Below are positions 55,223 through 64,000 of a DNA stretch of 64,000 bases, one piece after another; position 1 is the stretch's first letter; each line of letters opens with the position of its first letter. The translations under genes were made by a program, and so were the position numbers. Source of the stretch: Cantharellus purpuraceus (taxonomy: Eukaryota; Basidiomycota; Agaricomycetes; Cantharellales; Hydnaceae); NCBI GenBank assembly GCA_025174535.1, contig JALBUN010000013.1, positions 1 through 64,000 of the forward strand, written 5' to 3'. Below the pieces are notes generated by a model. It was not told the DNA's origin, searched no databases, and saw only the letters and a list, made by a program, of their open reading frames with translations.

Positions 55223-55749
55223 TGTTATGACTATATTCATTTATGCCCAGATCCCCGTCCGATCCCCTCAGATCCCTGCACATATGAAATCTATACTCCA
55301 TTTGGAAACGGCTACGTCTCCATTACCTGTCCGATTGTCACCGCCAATTCCACCCATCCGTCTCCGGTTCCAATTGATGCATCAGCATCACCATAGGAAC
55401 CCAGACATCCATCCCCATCGGACTTGGACATACTCATGTAAGGCCGTTGGCCTCAGAGACCCATCACCGGAGTAATTATTATTAGATTTCAAATATGTAT
55501 TTAAGTTGCCCGACTGGGGACTTCATTCACCAGTTCGAATATCAAATCACGCCTAGCTCCTAAGTCCGATCCTAACTCTCTAAGTCGTACTCCATCTCTG
55601 AAATCTCGGACACAGGTATTAGTGAGGGTGCAGCACATAAGCTGAAGCCAAGTCCGTTCCGACCCCCACGACGTACTCCGACTCTGACCCAACCTCCAAC
55701 CCAACCTCCGATCCAATCTCTGACCCCCAATCGGACCTAGTGCGTAACA
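55223..55749 (+). repeat. Gyp2 5' LTR with start of internal region
   Basis: 527 bp, TGTTATGACTATATT to GTGCGTAACA. It is followed by GTATATTTGAACTGCC (55750-55765), the Gyp2 PBS with one C-to-T change, then a Gyp1 LTR cuts in at 55772. The LTR keeps CAGTTCGAATAT (55531-55542), the intact self-priming match. Confidence 0.88.
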
Positions 55750-55771
55750 GTATATTTGAACTGCCACACTC

Positions 55772-57424
55772 TGTTTTGGAACCCGCAAAATTATGGTGTT
55801 AGGGCAAACTCTAAATCACCACAATTCCGTGAATGAACAGCTGAGAAGAATATCAAACCCTGCTGCAGCACAACTCCAGAAACAATTTAACGTTTGTACT
55901 TTGGTTACAATCCTTTGTATTGGTCAATGCAGACTATACGCAGAAAGGTAATACGTTTCTTAGCAGCAAGAAATGAATAAGACTTCCAGAGTCTAGAGTT
56001 CATGGACGCTTAGGGGTCCAGATATTCCAAAAAGAGGGGAATGCACTTAGAGGCTAAAGGAAGCAGGTGGATGAATCCAACCGTCCAACCAGTGGCACTC
56101 AGAAGTGGGTAACAGCAATGTGTGAAGTAGTCTAGCAACTGCTTCACACGAGTTCAAGCTTCTAATGCTCTGCAAAGGCAGTACACACTAGTTACTTAAA
56201 CAAGAGCACTAATGGCAGGACTATTGACAGACAACCTCACCCTGTAGATTTGTAGTCACGTGAGGCAGATAATACACTCATGCCCAAAGCAGGACAATCA
56301 CTACTTTGAGTGCAATCAAGTACAGTTACACAACTGTAAAAGATCCTTGAACTGGTAATCAACAGTTACTGAGATAGAGGATGACACTGTATGTCACTCT
56401 AGTCACACTGGTGTGCAGAAGATGGGTAGAATATGATGATATGTTATTCTTTCAGAGGCAGAATGGCCTCCTTATATATTGTATTTACAGGGGCTGAGTA
56501 ATGCTTCTGGAATATTCTACCTATTAATAGATGGAAGCTACTGGAAGGTTGTGGAAGGTGGAAGAAAGGGGTAGAATATTCCAAGCCAATCACAGGATCT
56601 GATCACAGCACTAACACTGATCAGGAGCTGAATAATGGTTCTGGAAAGTTCTATCTAATAATAGAGGGAAACAGCTAGAATGTTATGGAAAGGGGTAGAA
56701 TATTCCAAGGCATCAGCTGATTTGATCCCTTGACGAAGATTTGACTATGAAGCGACTCGACCTCAAAGTGGACGCATGTAGGTCCATGGCTCGGCAGGGC
56801 ATACAAGAAAATTTTTCGAGCACCTGCTGGAGTTCACGTCTTTGTCCGTGAACTCCAGGTACGCATACTGTGATGATCTGTCTATCTCTAATCTAATACA
56901 CGTCTTTGTCTGTGAACTCCAGCTGTAGACTTAAGGTCCAGCTCACTGCCTGAACCTACTAGTTGTTATCCCTGAACTAGGCACTGATCAGGCAAAAAGA
57001 AGGGTGTCCACCCTGTTTCTGCACTGGTTTGGACAGCCATGGATAGCCACATGTCAGGTGATGATCTGCATGGAAAATAGTGCCCTGAGAGGCTGTGGTT
57101 GTGAAGTTAGAGAATATTTATTGATCAGAGACATCTGAGCTTGAATTCAGGCTGACTGCCTGGTCCAAAGGTGGAGAGCCAGCTGTGTGAAGGTTTGTGG
57201 GTGCCTATGGGTCCACAACTGTAGCACAGCAGAAATAAATGATTCTGGGCTGAGTTCTGCATGGAATATTCATGAAAAAATATGAAAAATTAGAGAATAT
57301 TTGAATAAGTCCATTCCAGGTACAAGCATCAAATATATGCTGATATTTAGGAATGGAAAAGCAAAGAATAGCACATTGGTGCTGCATAAATGGAATTTGA
57401 TAGGGAAAAGGTGGTTCCCATACA
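55772..57424 (-). repeat. Gyp1 3' LTR, reverse, of the right-hand Gyp1 copy
   Basis: TGTTTTGGAACC to TTCCCATACA. Beyond 57424 comes TTCATCCCCCC, the complement of the Gyp1 purine tract, so this is a true 3' LTR joined to internal DNA. A 237-bp segment is inserted at 56731-56967. Confidence 0.9.
56731..56967. mobile_element. 237-bp hairpin-bearing insert, TSD ATCCCT
   Basis: The insert is flanked by a 6-bp duplication ATCCCT (56725-56730, 56968-56973) within the Gyp1 LTR. It contains a perfect 12-bp-stem hairpin (56827-56858: CTGGAGTTCACG and CGTGAACTCCAG, 8-nt loop) and a second partial copy of the right arm near 56920. A related sequence lies near 37550-37660. No ORF. The class is unknown. 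Confidence 0.6.
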
Positions 57425-57442
57425 TTCATCCCCCCTTCAAAT

Positions 57443-58266
57443 TGTCAAGAATTTATTCAAGGAATATTACAATCTATTGGAGCAAGAAGGGGGAGTTTTA
57501 TGATAAGAAAAAGTTGTGAAAAGTTTGGGAATTTTTTTGATTAAGGGATGAGGAGAAGGTGTTTTTCGATTTTATTTTGTGAGCCATCCTTTCGTTCTAC
57601 GGGGGTGGTTACTACTCAAAAAGGGAGGTATTATGATGATTTTCATTCGTCATAAACCTCAAGTCAAACGGGTAAAAACTCCTTTCTCTGTAAAAAGTTT
57701 TTCCCCATGACATCACATATTATCAGTATCCACATCATTTCTTTTATCATATGTTTCAATCTTACTAAAAGGCTTTTTTATCATGTGATTGTCAAATTGT
57801 ATATTAACTACAACTGTGTACGAGTATCAATAAGGAGATTCATTACTCTTAATCCCTTCCAAGCTGCAAACAAACAGCTTGTGTCAACTTTCTGTCGTTC
57901 CTGGAATAACTCCTAAACGACCTATTCGATTGGAAATCTTTTGCATATCCCATTAGGATATTGCATCAACTATTGCTATCTCAAATTACGAACGATTTGG
58001 ATCATTACATCCATTTCTATTAAGCAAACACTTTTTCGAAGTGTTGCTATTCCCATTTCTGCTCAAATATTTTGCAGAAGTCCCAGTTCTTAACCAAATA
58101 TTCTGATATTTGGTAACATTACTCTACTAAACAATATCTTTCCATCGACCCCGCATATATCTGCATCCTTGCAGTAATTGCTCCCCTATTCAAAATCTAC
58201 TTCGCCACCATCCCTCACCATCATTTTACACTCACCCATAACACCCCTCCATATCTTTTCTTAACA
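57443..58266 (+). repeat. CopA 5' LTR
   Basis: 824 bp. Identical to the 3' copy apart from small indels near 57690-57705 and 57930. Both contain the same chance short ORF. Confidence 0.95.
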
Positions 58267-58280
58267 CGATTAAGAGTCTC
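58267..58280 (+). promoter_or_regulatory. CopA primer-binding site (half tRNA-Lys CUU)
   Basis: CGATTAAGAGTCTC directly follows the 5' LTR. GATTAAGAGTCTC is the complement of GAGACTCTTAATC, the anticodon arm of eukaryotic tRNA-Lys(CUU), with one offset base. This suggests priming by a cleaved tRNA half. Confidence 0.6.
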
Positions 58281-58304
58281 AAACTCTTCGATTGAAACGT
58301 CATA

Positions 58305-61300
58305 ATGGCTCAGCCACAAAAGCATGATGTTCATAAATTTAGGGAAATCAGGCCAAAGCTGAGTAGAGACAATTGGGTCCCATGGAAGAGAGAATTACTT
58401 GCTACAGCTCGTGACAGGGGACTTTATGCGACTATTCTGGGGACAGACGAGTTACCAACAGTGAAACAAGTCACTCTTACAAATATTGAAGGTGTTCAAC
58501 TCATTGGAGAAACCCCTCTCCCACAAGCTGTCAGCGAATGGCATGATCGGAATAATGCCGCGTATAATCAACTTTTATTAACTGTCTCTTCCGAATATCA
58601 AAGCGCTATTGATACTACGGATCAAGCTTCGATAGCGTGGTCGATACTTACAAACAAATTCGAGTCTAAAGATCCAAGCAAAATCAGTATTGTCCGGATG
58701 AGATATGAGAATTATCATATGGTTGAAGGCCAGTCTGTCAGTTCCTATCTGACAACGATGAGAGAATATAGGAATCAGCTCGATAGAATGGGAGAAAAGA
58801 TTCCAGACTCAACTCACGCCGCTACAATCTTGCGAAACGTACCTGAGTCTTGGAGATCGATCGCTCAAACGATTCAGATGATACACACAGACGTTAATCA
58901 AATTGAGCAGAAATTGGAGGCTCACGAAGCTAATATCAGTGCTCTTGAGTTCTCTACCCAATCTTCTACAGCCTTTTCTGCTAAAGCTTCACCACAAAAT
59001 CGAAATAGCGTCCCTACACTTTATCCCTCCCAAATTCATCGAGACATCACTTCCTCGACAACTAATCCATCATCTATTACTGGTCCTTTTTTCTCTCGCC
59101 AGGCGAGTTCCTACTCTAATCTCTGCTGTACGAATTGTGGAAGGCGTGGACATACGATTATCAAATGTTATGCGCCAGGAGGCCATATGGAGGGCAAAGC
59201 GCCTTGGAGCAACCAGATTCAATCAAATAGCATGTCAAAAATTCCTTCCATTCCCCTCCCTCGCCAAAATCAGTCTACTATGACTCCTCAACTTATCACA
59301 CCTAAAGCTCCAACTTCACCCGCAGCAAAATCTTCTGGACAAAAGAAGCCTAATATTGCGCTTATGGCGCATATATCTGGTGCCAATCCTCCAATCGTAC
59401 CAAAGGTGGTCGTATCCACCAATACCTCTATGTTCTCATCAATGGAGAATGATCCTCACCTCTGGTTTATGGATTCAGCTGCATCCAGTCATATATGCGG
59501 GAGGAAGAACCTTTTCGACACAATGTATACGGTTCCCCCTCTCACCATTGAAACCGCCAGTGGAGAGTCATTCACTGCGAATCAACGAGGGAATATCAAC
59601 ATCACAATCATATCTGATGATGTTGACGATGCATCATTCACTCTACTGGATGTTGTATACGTGCCGAAGCTTCAAGTAAATCTTTTATCGGTCGGACGAG
59701 TCACCAATGCCAATGTGAATGTATCATTCACAAAGACTCATTCGTTTTTATCTATGGACAACACCATTATTGCACAGGGTTCAAAGATCAATAATCTATT
59801 CGCATTCAAAGCTTTCATAGATGAACCTCCTCAAATTGGTAATAATCAAGTTCATTCATCTATTGAATCTACGGATGCCGCCATTTGGCATCATCGACTC
59901 GTGCATACAAGCTATTCCACGATCGATAAAATGTTGAAGAATAATACGGCCATTGGTCTTCCTTCAAAAATAAATTTCGATGAGACAGTTCAGTGTCAAA
60001 GCTGTCCATACGGGAAGCAAACTCGCGCTCCATTCCAGAAGATAGAGGAGATCCCAAATGATATCGGACAGATTGTCGTCTCGGATCTCTGTGGCCCATT
60101 TGAGCTATCTATAGGAGGATACAGGTATTTTATTACCTGGATCGATTTGAAGACAAGATACGCGAGCATCGAGTTCCTGAAGAACAAGGAATGCAAGACT
60201 GTTACAGATTCATTCAAAAAATTTTTATCATGGATTTCGAGGCAGAAGAATACACAGGTGAAACGAATTCGAACAGATAATGGCGGTGAATATATTGGAC
60301 ATGAATTCGAGCAATTATGCGGTGAGCTCGGTATAATACACGAAACGACTTCACCGTATACTCCAGAGCATAATGGGGTCGCCGAACGATATAATCGAAC
60401 GCTTCAAGAGGGCGCATTAACTTTACTACACGACTCATCACTACCGTTTAAATTCTGGGTCTCGGCAGTCCATACTATAAACTTCGTCAAAAACCGCCTC
60501 CTGCACTCACGCATTCAAATGTCTCCATACGAAGCATTTTGGGATAGAAAACCCCGCATCGATTGGCTCAAGACTTATGGCGTAAAATGTTGGGTTCTTG
60601 TACCCAAACAGATCCGGAAGAAAGGAGATTTTAGGTCGATTGAAGGAATATTTGTTGGTTACTTCGACAATTCAAAGGCTTACAAAGTATGGATCCCACG
60701 CACGCGAACAATCATGAAATGCCGCGATGCAATTTTTGATGAGTCAAATCATGTTGAACGAGTAACTATCCATGCTACTGATGATGATGACCTCCCGAAT
60801 CTCTGGGAAAAGGATATCATCACTCATATCACTCCAATCGACACACCATCCCCTGGAACTCGTTGGACAGATGATCGCGAGCTTCCATTTGCATCCGAAT
60901 TCGATGAGCCAGATAAAGGAATTGAAGTTGAAGAAGTGGAAAGAGAAGCTGAAACAAAAGAAGCTGAAGAATCAGAAGAGTCGCAGGAAGAGCGCATATA
61001 TGCACCCAAGGACTTTGAAAAAGGCGCCTGGCTCGATCCATCAAATGTCACATATGGACGAGGTAAACGAGTCAAAGCATTGTATACAGAGTTATCTGCC
61101 CTATCAGAGGGTACAATGACTCTTGAACAAACAGAACAAATCTTCGTAACTCTAACTGATGATGAACCATCAAACTACCGTGAAGCTATGAATTCTTCAA
61201 ATGCGGAAAAATGGAAACAAGCCTGCCAGGCCGAAATGAAGAATCTATCAAAATATAATACATGGACACTCGTTGAACAACCCAGTGACACGAATATCCT

Positions 61301-62726
61301 TGGAAATAGATGGATTTTTCGTCTCAAAAGAGATAATCTAGGACAAGCTTATAAAGCTAAATCTAGACTTGTCGCTCAAGGATTCTCTCAAATTCCTGGC
61401 ATTGACTATGACGAGACATTCTCGCCCACTATCCGATTCACATCAATTCGTTTTATTCTCGCACTTGCAGCTAAAAACGACCTTGAACTACGTCAAGTGG
61501 ATGTTAAGGGGGCGTATTTAAATGGAATACTCGACGGAGATGTGTATATGCGCCAACCTGAAGGTTTCATCATCAAAGGGAAAGAGAACCTCGTATGCAA
61601 ACTTAACAAAAGCGTCTATGGTCTTAAACAGTCGGGACGTATATGGCATCAAACACTTAAATCCAAGTTAGAGGGACTTGGGTTTAAATCCGGATTAGCC
61701 GATGAAACTGTGTTCTTTCGGACACAAGAACCAGGGAATATTGAAATTGCTGGCTGGTATGTTGATGACGGATTGCTAGCCACTCGAACAAGAGAGGCGA
61801 TGGACAAACTTGTTGAGGAAATTAGCGGTTGTTTTGAAATTCAAAATCTAGGCGAGCCAATACGTTTATTGGGCATCAAAATTAATAGGAATCGCACCGA
61901 TGGAACTATCCATATTTCCCAACCAGCATTCATTCATAATATTGCAAAGCGATTCAAGATTTCGCCTGGAAAATCCATCAATAGCCCGATGGATATATCA
62001 CACGATCTAAGGAAATCCACCGATTCAAATGATGAAATTGATGTCCCATATGCATCACTCATTGGCTCAATCAACTTCTGCTCAGTATCTACTCGACCGG
62101 ATATTGCGTACGCCTCTAATCGATGCGCTCAGTTCACCTCTCATCCCACGACCGAGCATTGGGAGGCCGTCAAGAGGATTGTCAGGTATCTAATGCATAC
62201 ATCAGATCTTGGCATACTCTATAAGAGAGACGGCAAAGGCATGGAAGGATATGCCCACAACCTAGCTGGATTTACAGACGCGGACTTCGCTGGCGATGTA
62301 AACGACCGAAAATCCACTACCGGTTGGATGTTCACTTACAATGGCGCGCCTATTTCATGGGCCTCGAAGAAACAAACTTGCATCGCCAGATCTTCAATGG
62401 AATCGGAGCTCATCGCAGGGTCATTCGCATCTACAGAAGGAATATGGTTGATCAAATTGGGAGCAGATTTCACACTTCCGTTCACCCCAATTCCTGTGTT
62501 CACTGATAATCAATCTTTTATCGCATACGCGAACAATGATATCAGTAATACTCGCACAAAACACATCGACACACACTATCACTACACTCGTGATCAGATT
62601 GCGAATGGAAACATTGTCCTTCATTATATTCCTACACATAACAACCCTGCCGACATCCTTACAAAGCCATTATCTCCGCGCAAGCATCAGCATTTACTCA
62701 AGCTTCTTGGTATATGCTGTGCTTGA
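58305..62726 (+). CDS. gag-pol: CopA Gag-Pol polyprotein
   Basis: 1473 codons in one frame. Gag fills residues 1-270 with the CCHC knuckle CTNCGRRGHTIIKC at about 274-287. Protease: MDSAASSHICG with the catalytic Asp near 390. Integrase: HHCC from WHHRLVHTSYS (about 527) to CQSCPYGK, and D593, D658, E694 (36 apart, the D35E spacing) in VVSDLCGPF, RTDNGGEYIG and GVAERYNRT. RT: WIFRLKRDN, RLVAQGFSQIPGIDY, and YVDDG at about 1152. RNase H: FTDADFAGDVNDRKSTTG (about 1322), SSMESELIA, DNQSFIA and the TKHIDTHYH end. All copia motifs are present and in order, so it is probably competent for transposition. Gag must be made from the single frame by processing or unequal translation; no slip site was found. 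Confidence 0.97.
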   Translation: MAQPQKHDVHKFREIRPKLSRDNWVPWKRELLATARDRGLYATILGTDELPTVKQVTLTNIEGVQLIGETPLPQAVSEWHDRNNAAYNQLLLTVSSEYQSAIDTTDQASIAWSILTNKFESKDPSKISIVRMRYENYHMVEGQSVSSYLTTMREYRNQLDRMGEKIPDSTHAATILRNVPESWRSIAQTIQMIHTDVNQIEQKLEAHEANISALEFSTQSSTAFSAKASPQNRNSVPTLYPSQIHRDITSSTTNPSSITGPFFSRQASSYSNLCCTNCGRRGHTIIKCYAPGGHMEGKAPWSNQIQSNSMSKIPSIPLPRQNQSTMTPQLITPKAPTSPAAKSSGQKKPNIALMAHISGANPPIVPKVVVSTNTSMFSSMENDPHLWFMDSAASSHICGRKNLFDTMYTVPPLTIETASGESFTANQRGNINITIISDDVDDASFTLLDVVYVPKLQVNLLSVGRVTNANVNVSFTKTHSFLSMDNTIIAQGSKINNLFAFKAFIDEPPQIGNNQVHSSIESTDAAIWHHRLVHTSYSTIDKMLKNNTAIGLPSKINFDETVQCQSCPYGKQTRAPFQKIEEIPNDIGQIVVSDLCGPFELSIGGYRYFITWIDLKTRYASIEFLKNKECKTVTDSFKKFLSWISRQKNTQVKRIRTDNGGEYIGHEFEQLCGELGIIHETTSPYTPEHNGVAERYNRTLQEGALTLLHDSSLPFKFWVSAVHTINFVKNRLLHSRIQMSPYEAFWDRKPRIDWLKTYGVKCWVLVPKQIRKKGDFRSIEGIFVGYFDNSKAYKVWIPRTRTIMKCRDAIFDESNHVERVTIHATDDDDLPNLWEKDIITHITPIDTPSPGTRWTDDRELPFASEFDEPDKGIEVEEVEREAETKEAEESEESQEERIYAPKDFEKGAWLDPSNVTYGRGKRVKALYTELSALSEGTMTLEQTEQIFVTLTDDEPSNYREAMNSSNAEKWKQACQAEMKNLSKYNTWTLVEQPSDTNILGNRWIFRLKRDNLGQAYKAKSRLVAQGFSQIPGIDYDETFSPTIRFTSIRFILALAAKNDLELRQVDVKGAYLNGILDGDVYMRQPEGFIIKGKENLVCKLNKSVYGLKQSGRIWHQTLKSKLEGLGFKSGLADETVFFRTQEPGNIEIAGWYVDDGLLATRTREAMDKLVEEISGCFEIQNLGEPIRLLGIKINRNRTDGTIHISQPAFIHNIAKRFKISPGKSINSPMDISHDLRKSTDSNDEIDVPYASLIGSINFCSVSTRPDIAYASNRCAQFTSHPTTEHWEAVKRIVRYLMHTSDLGILYKRDGKGMEGYAHNLAGFTDADFAGDVNDRKSTTGWMFTYNGAPISWASKKQTCIARSSMESELIAGSFASTEGIWLIKLGADFTLPFTPIPVFTDNQSFIAYANNDISNTRTKHIDTHYHYTRDQIANGNIVLHYIPTHNNPADILTKPLSPRKHQHLLKLLGICCA

Positions 62727-62733
62727 GGGGGCG

Positions 62734-63553
62734 TGTCAAGAATTTATTCAAGGAATATTACAATCTATTGGAGCAAGAAGGGGGAGTTTTATGATAAGAA
62801 AAAGTTGTGAAAAGTTTGGGAATTTTTTTGATTAAGGGATGAGGAGAAGGTGTTTTTCGATTTTATTTTGTGAGCCATCCTTTCGTTCTACGGGGGTGGT
62901 TACTACTCAAAAAGGGAGGTATTATGATGATTTTCATTCGTCATAAACCTCAAGTCAAACGGGTAAAAACTCCTTTCTCTAAAAAGTTTTCCCCATGACA
63001 TCACATATTATCAGTATCCACATCATTTCTTTTATCATATGTTTCAATCTTACTAAAAGGCTTTTTTATCATGTGATTGTCAAATTGTATATTAACTACA
63101 ACTGTGTACGAGTATCAATAAGGAGATTCATTACTCTTAATCCCTTCCAAGCTGCAAACAAACAGCTTGTGTCAACTTTCTGTCGTTCCTGGAATAACTC
63201 CTAAACGACCTATTCGATTGGAAATCTTTGCATATCCCATTAGGATATTGCATCAACTATTGCTATCTCAAATTACGAACGATTTGGATCATTACATCCA
63301 TTTCTATTAAGCAAACACTTTTTCGAAGTGTTGCTATTCCCATTTCTGCTCAAATATTTTGCAGAAGTCCCAGTTCTTAACCAAATATTCTGATATTTGG
63401 TAACATTACTCTACTAAACAATATCTTTCCATCGACCCCGCATATATCTGCATCCTTGCAGTAATTGCTCCCCTATTCAAAATCTACTTCGCCACCATCC
63501 CTCACCATCATTTTACACTCACCCATAACACCCCTCCATATCTTTTCTTAACA
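62734..63553 (+). repeat. CopA 3' LTR
   Basis: 820 bp, following the purine tract after the stop of the polyprotein, with the right CAAAT target copy just beyond it. Confidence 0.95.
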
Positions 63554-63558
63554 CAAAT

Positions 63559-64000
63559 ATTCTTTCCCTGACCTAGTCACACACATCTTTCTTCCCTTCC
63601 ATCCTCTCATATCCTCCAGAGTTACCCATGGCATAAGGATTTTTGAACACACGAGTCGTGAGTCAAGTCTGACGAGTCAATATAGGTTTAGGAACTCGAG
63701 GATCATGGGAGTGAGTTGAGTTTTTGTGATAGAGAGGAGGAGCTGGTGAGTTGGGGGAGTGGTGATAGAAGACATGGGAGCAGAGTATGAGCTAACATAT
63801 CCACGTGAAAGGGAAAGGTACATCTCTCGAAGTTGGGTCACTGAAGGTTGCCACAACACAAGTTGTTTCTTGTTGGCATCGTCACCATCACGATTGGCCT
63901 TGAAAGGGGACGACTCGCGGGGTCTTTTGAGACCATCAGGTTCAGCATGGGCTCTGAAAGCATGAACGACTGGGAGAGAGGGGAGAGAGGACTCGGATAT
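63559..64000 (-). pseudogene. Gyp1 3' ORF remnant, right-hand copy
   Basis: Reverse strand. This continues the Gyp1 internal DNA after the CopA target (ATATTC complement of GAATATTTGAAGGGG). An open stretch at 63859-63677 reads SLSRGYVSSY and TTPPTHQLL, which line up with ALACGYVDSY and TPPNTPTPS of the 3873-4904 ORF. The copy is diverged and runs off the window edge. Confidence 0.6.

Larger units (their letters stand above)
57443..63553 (+). mobile_element. CopA: intact young Ty1/copia element
   Basis: LTRs 57443-58266 (824 bp) and 62734-63553 (820 bp), ends TGTCAAG and CTTAACA, with perfect TSD CAAAT (57438-57442, 63554-63558). A PBS follows the 5' LTR and a purine tract GAGGGGGCG precedes the 3' LTR. 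The LTRs differ by my reading only by 4 bases of indels in short runs. The one ORF is uninterrupted. It sits in the internal DNA of Gyp1, 18 bp beyond its 3' LTR. Confidence 0.97.

Noticed and set aside
57707..57916. 69-codon ORF in CopA LTR, repeated at 62995-63204
   Set aside because: Identical only because the two LTRs are identical; no motif and no start context.
1..64000. tRNA and rRNA genes
   Set aside because: No intact tRNA cloverleaf or rRNA segment was recognised; the tRNA matches noted are only complements in primer-binding sites.

Overview
The window looks like genomic DNA of a mushroom-forming basidiomycete (Agaricomycetes). The host genes carry many short GT-AG introns (about 47-120 bp). 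They include a NACHT-WD40 NLR-type gene with a repeated leader, an HMG-box regulator, a spartin/senescence-domain gene, an inositol-polyphosphate kinase, a SET-domain methyltransferase and a signal-peptide/one-helix membrane protein. Most of the rest is LTR retrotransposons, largely solo LTRs nested in each other with readable target-site duplications (TSDs). The species cannot be told from sequence reading alone.

Layout. 1-6389: 3' part of a decayed Ty3/gypsy chromovirus (called Gyp1 here) with an extra ORF downstream of pol and a 1.45-kb 3' LTR; it sits in a degenerate reverse-strand Ty1/copia element (6390-9165) that is also split by a 604-bp MITE-like element. 9166-12052: no recognisable gene. 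12053-18900: host gene island: spartin-like (-, broken), HMG-box gene (+), inositol polyphosphate kinase (-, one in-frame stop), coiled-coil gene (+). 19092-37284: transposon block: Gyp1 solo LTR, an almost complete copia element (CopB, 20732-25698), then a nest five levels deep (26014-35021) of Gyp1, a second gypsy family (Gyp2), a copia-type LTR (LTR-3), a 1.4-kb LTR carrying an ORF (LTR-E) and LTR-4. 38781-49915: second host island: membrane protein (-), NACHT-WD40 pseudogene (-), SET-domain gene (+). 50775-57424: a second LTR mosaic. 57443-63553: a very young, apparently intact Ty1/copia element (CopA) inserted in the internal DNA of another reverse-strand Gyp1 copy, whose remnant continues to the window end.

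What stands out. CopB and CopA have primer-binding sites that match the anticodon arms, not the 3' ends, of tRNA-iMet and tRNA-Lys(CUU), which suggests half-tRNA priming. Gyp2 has a match between its LTR and the sequence just inside it, as expected for Tf1-type self-priming, and an A7 slip site at the gag/pol boundary. Gyp1 carries an unexplained 343-codon ORF and, in one LTR subtype, a 12-bp tandem array of TGACTCA (Gcn4/AP-1-like) sites. Several stops and LTR differences are the transitions expected from CpG cytosine deamination. Host genes beside the transposon blocks show single stops or frameshifts, so real decay must be separated from assembly error.
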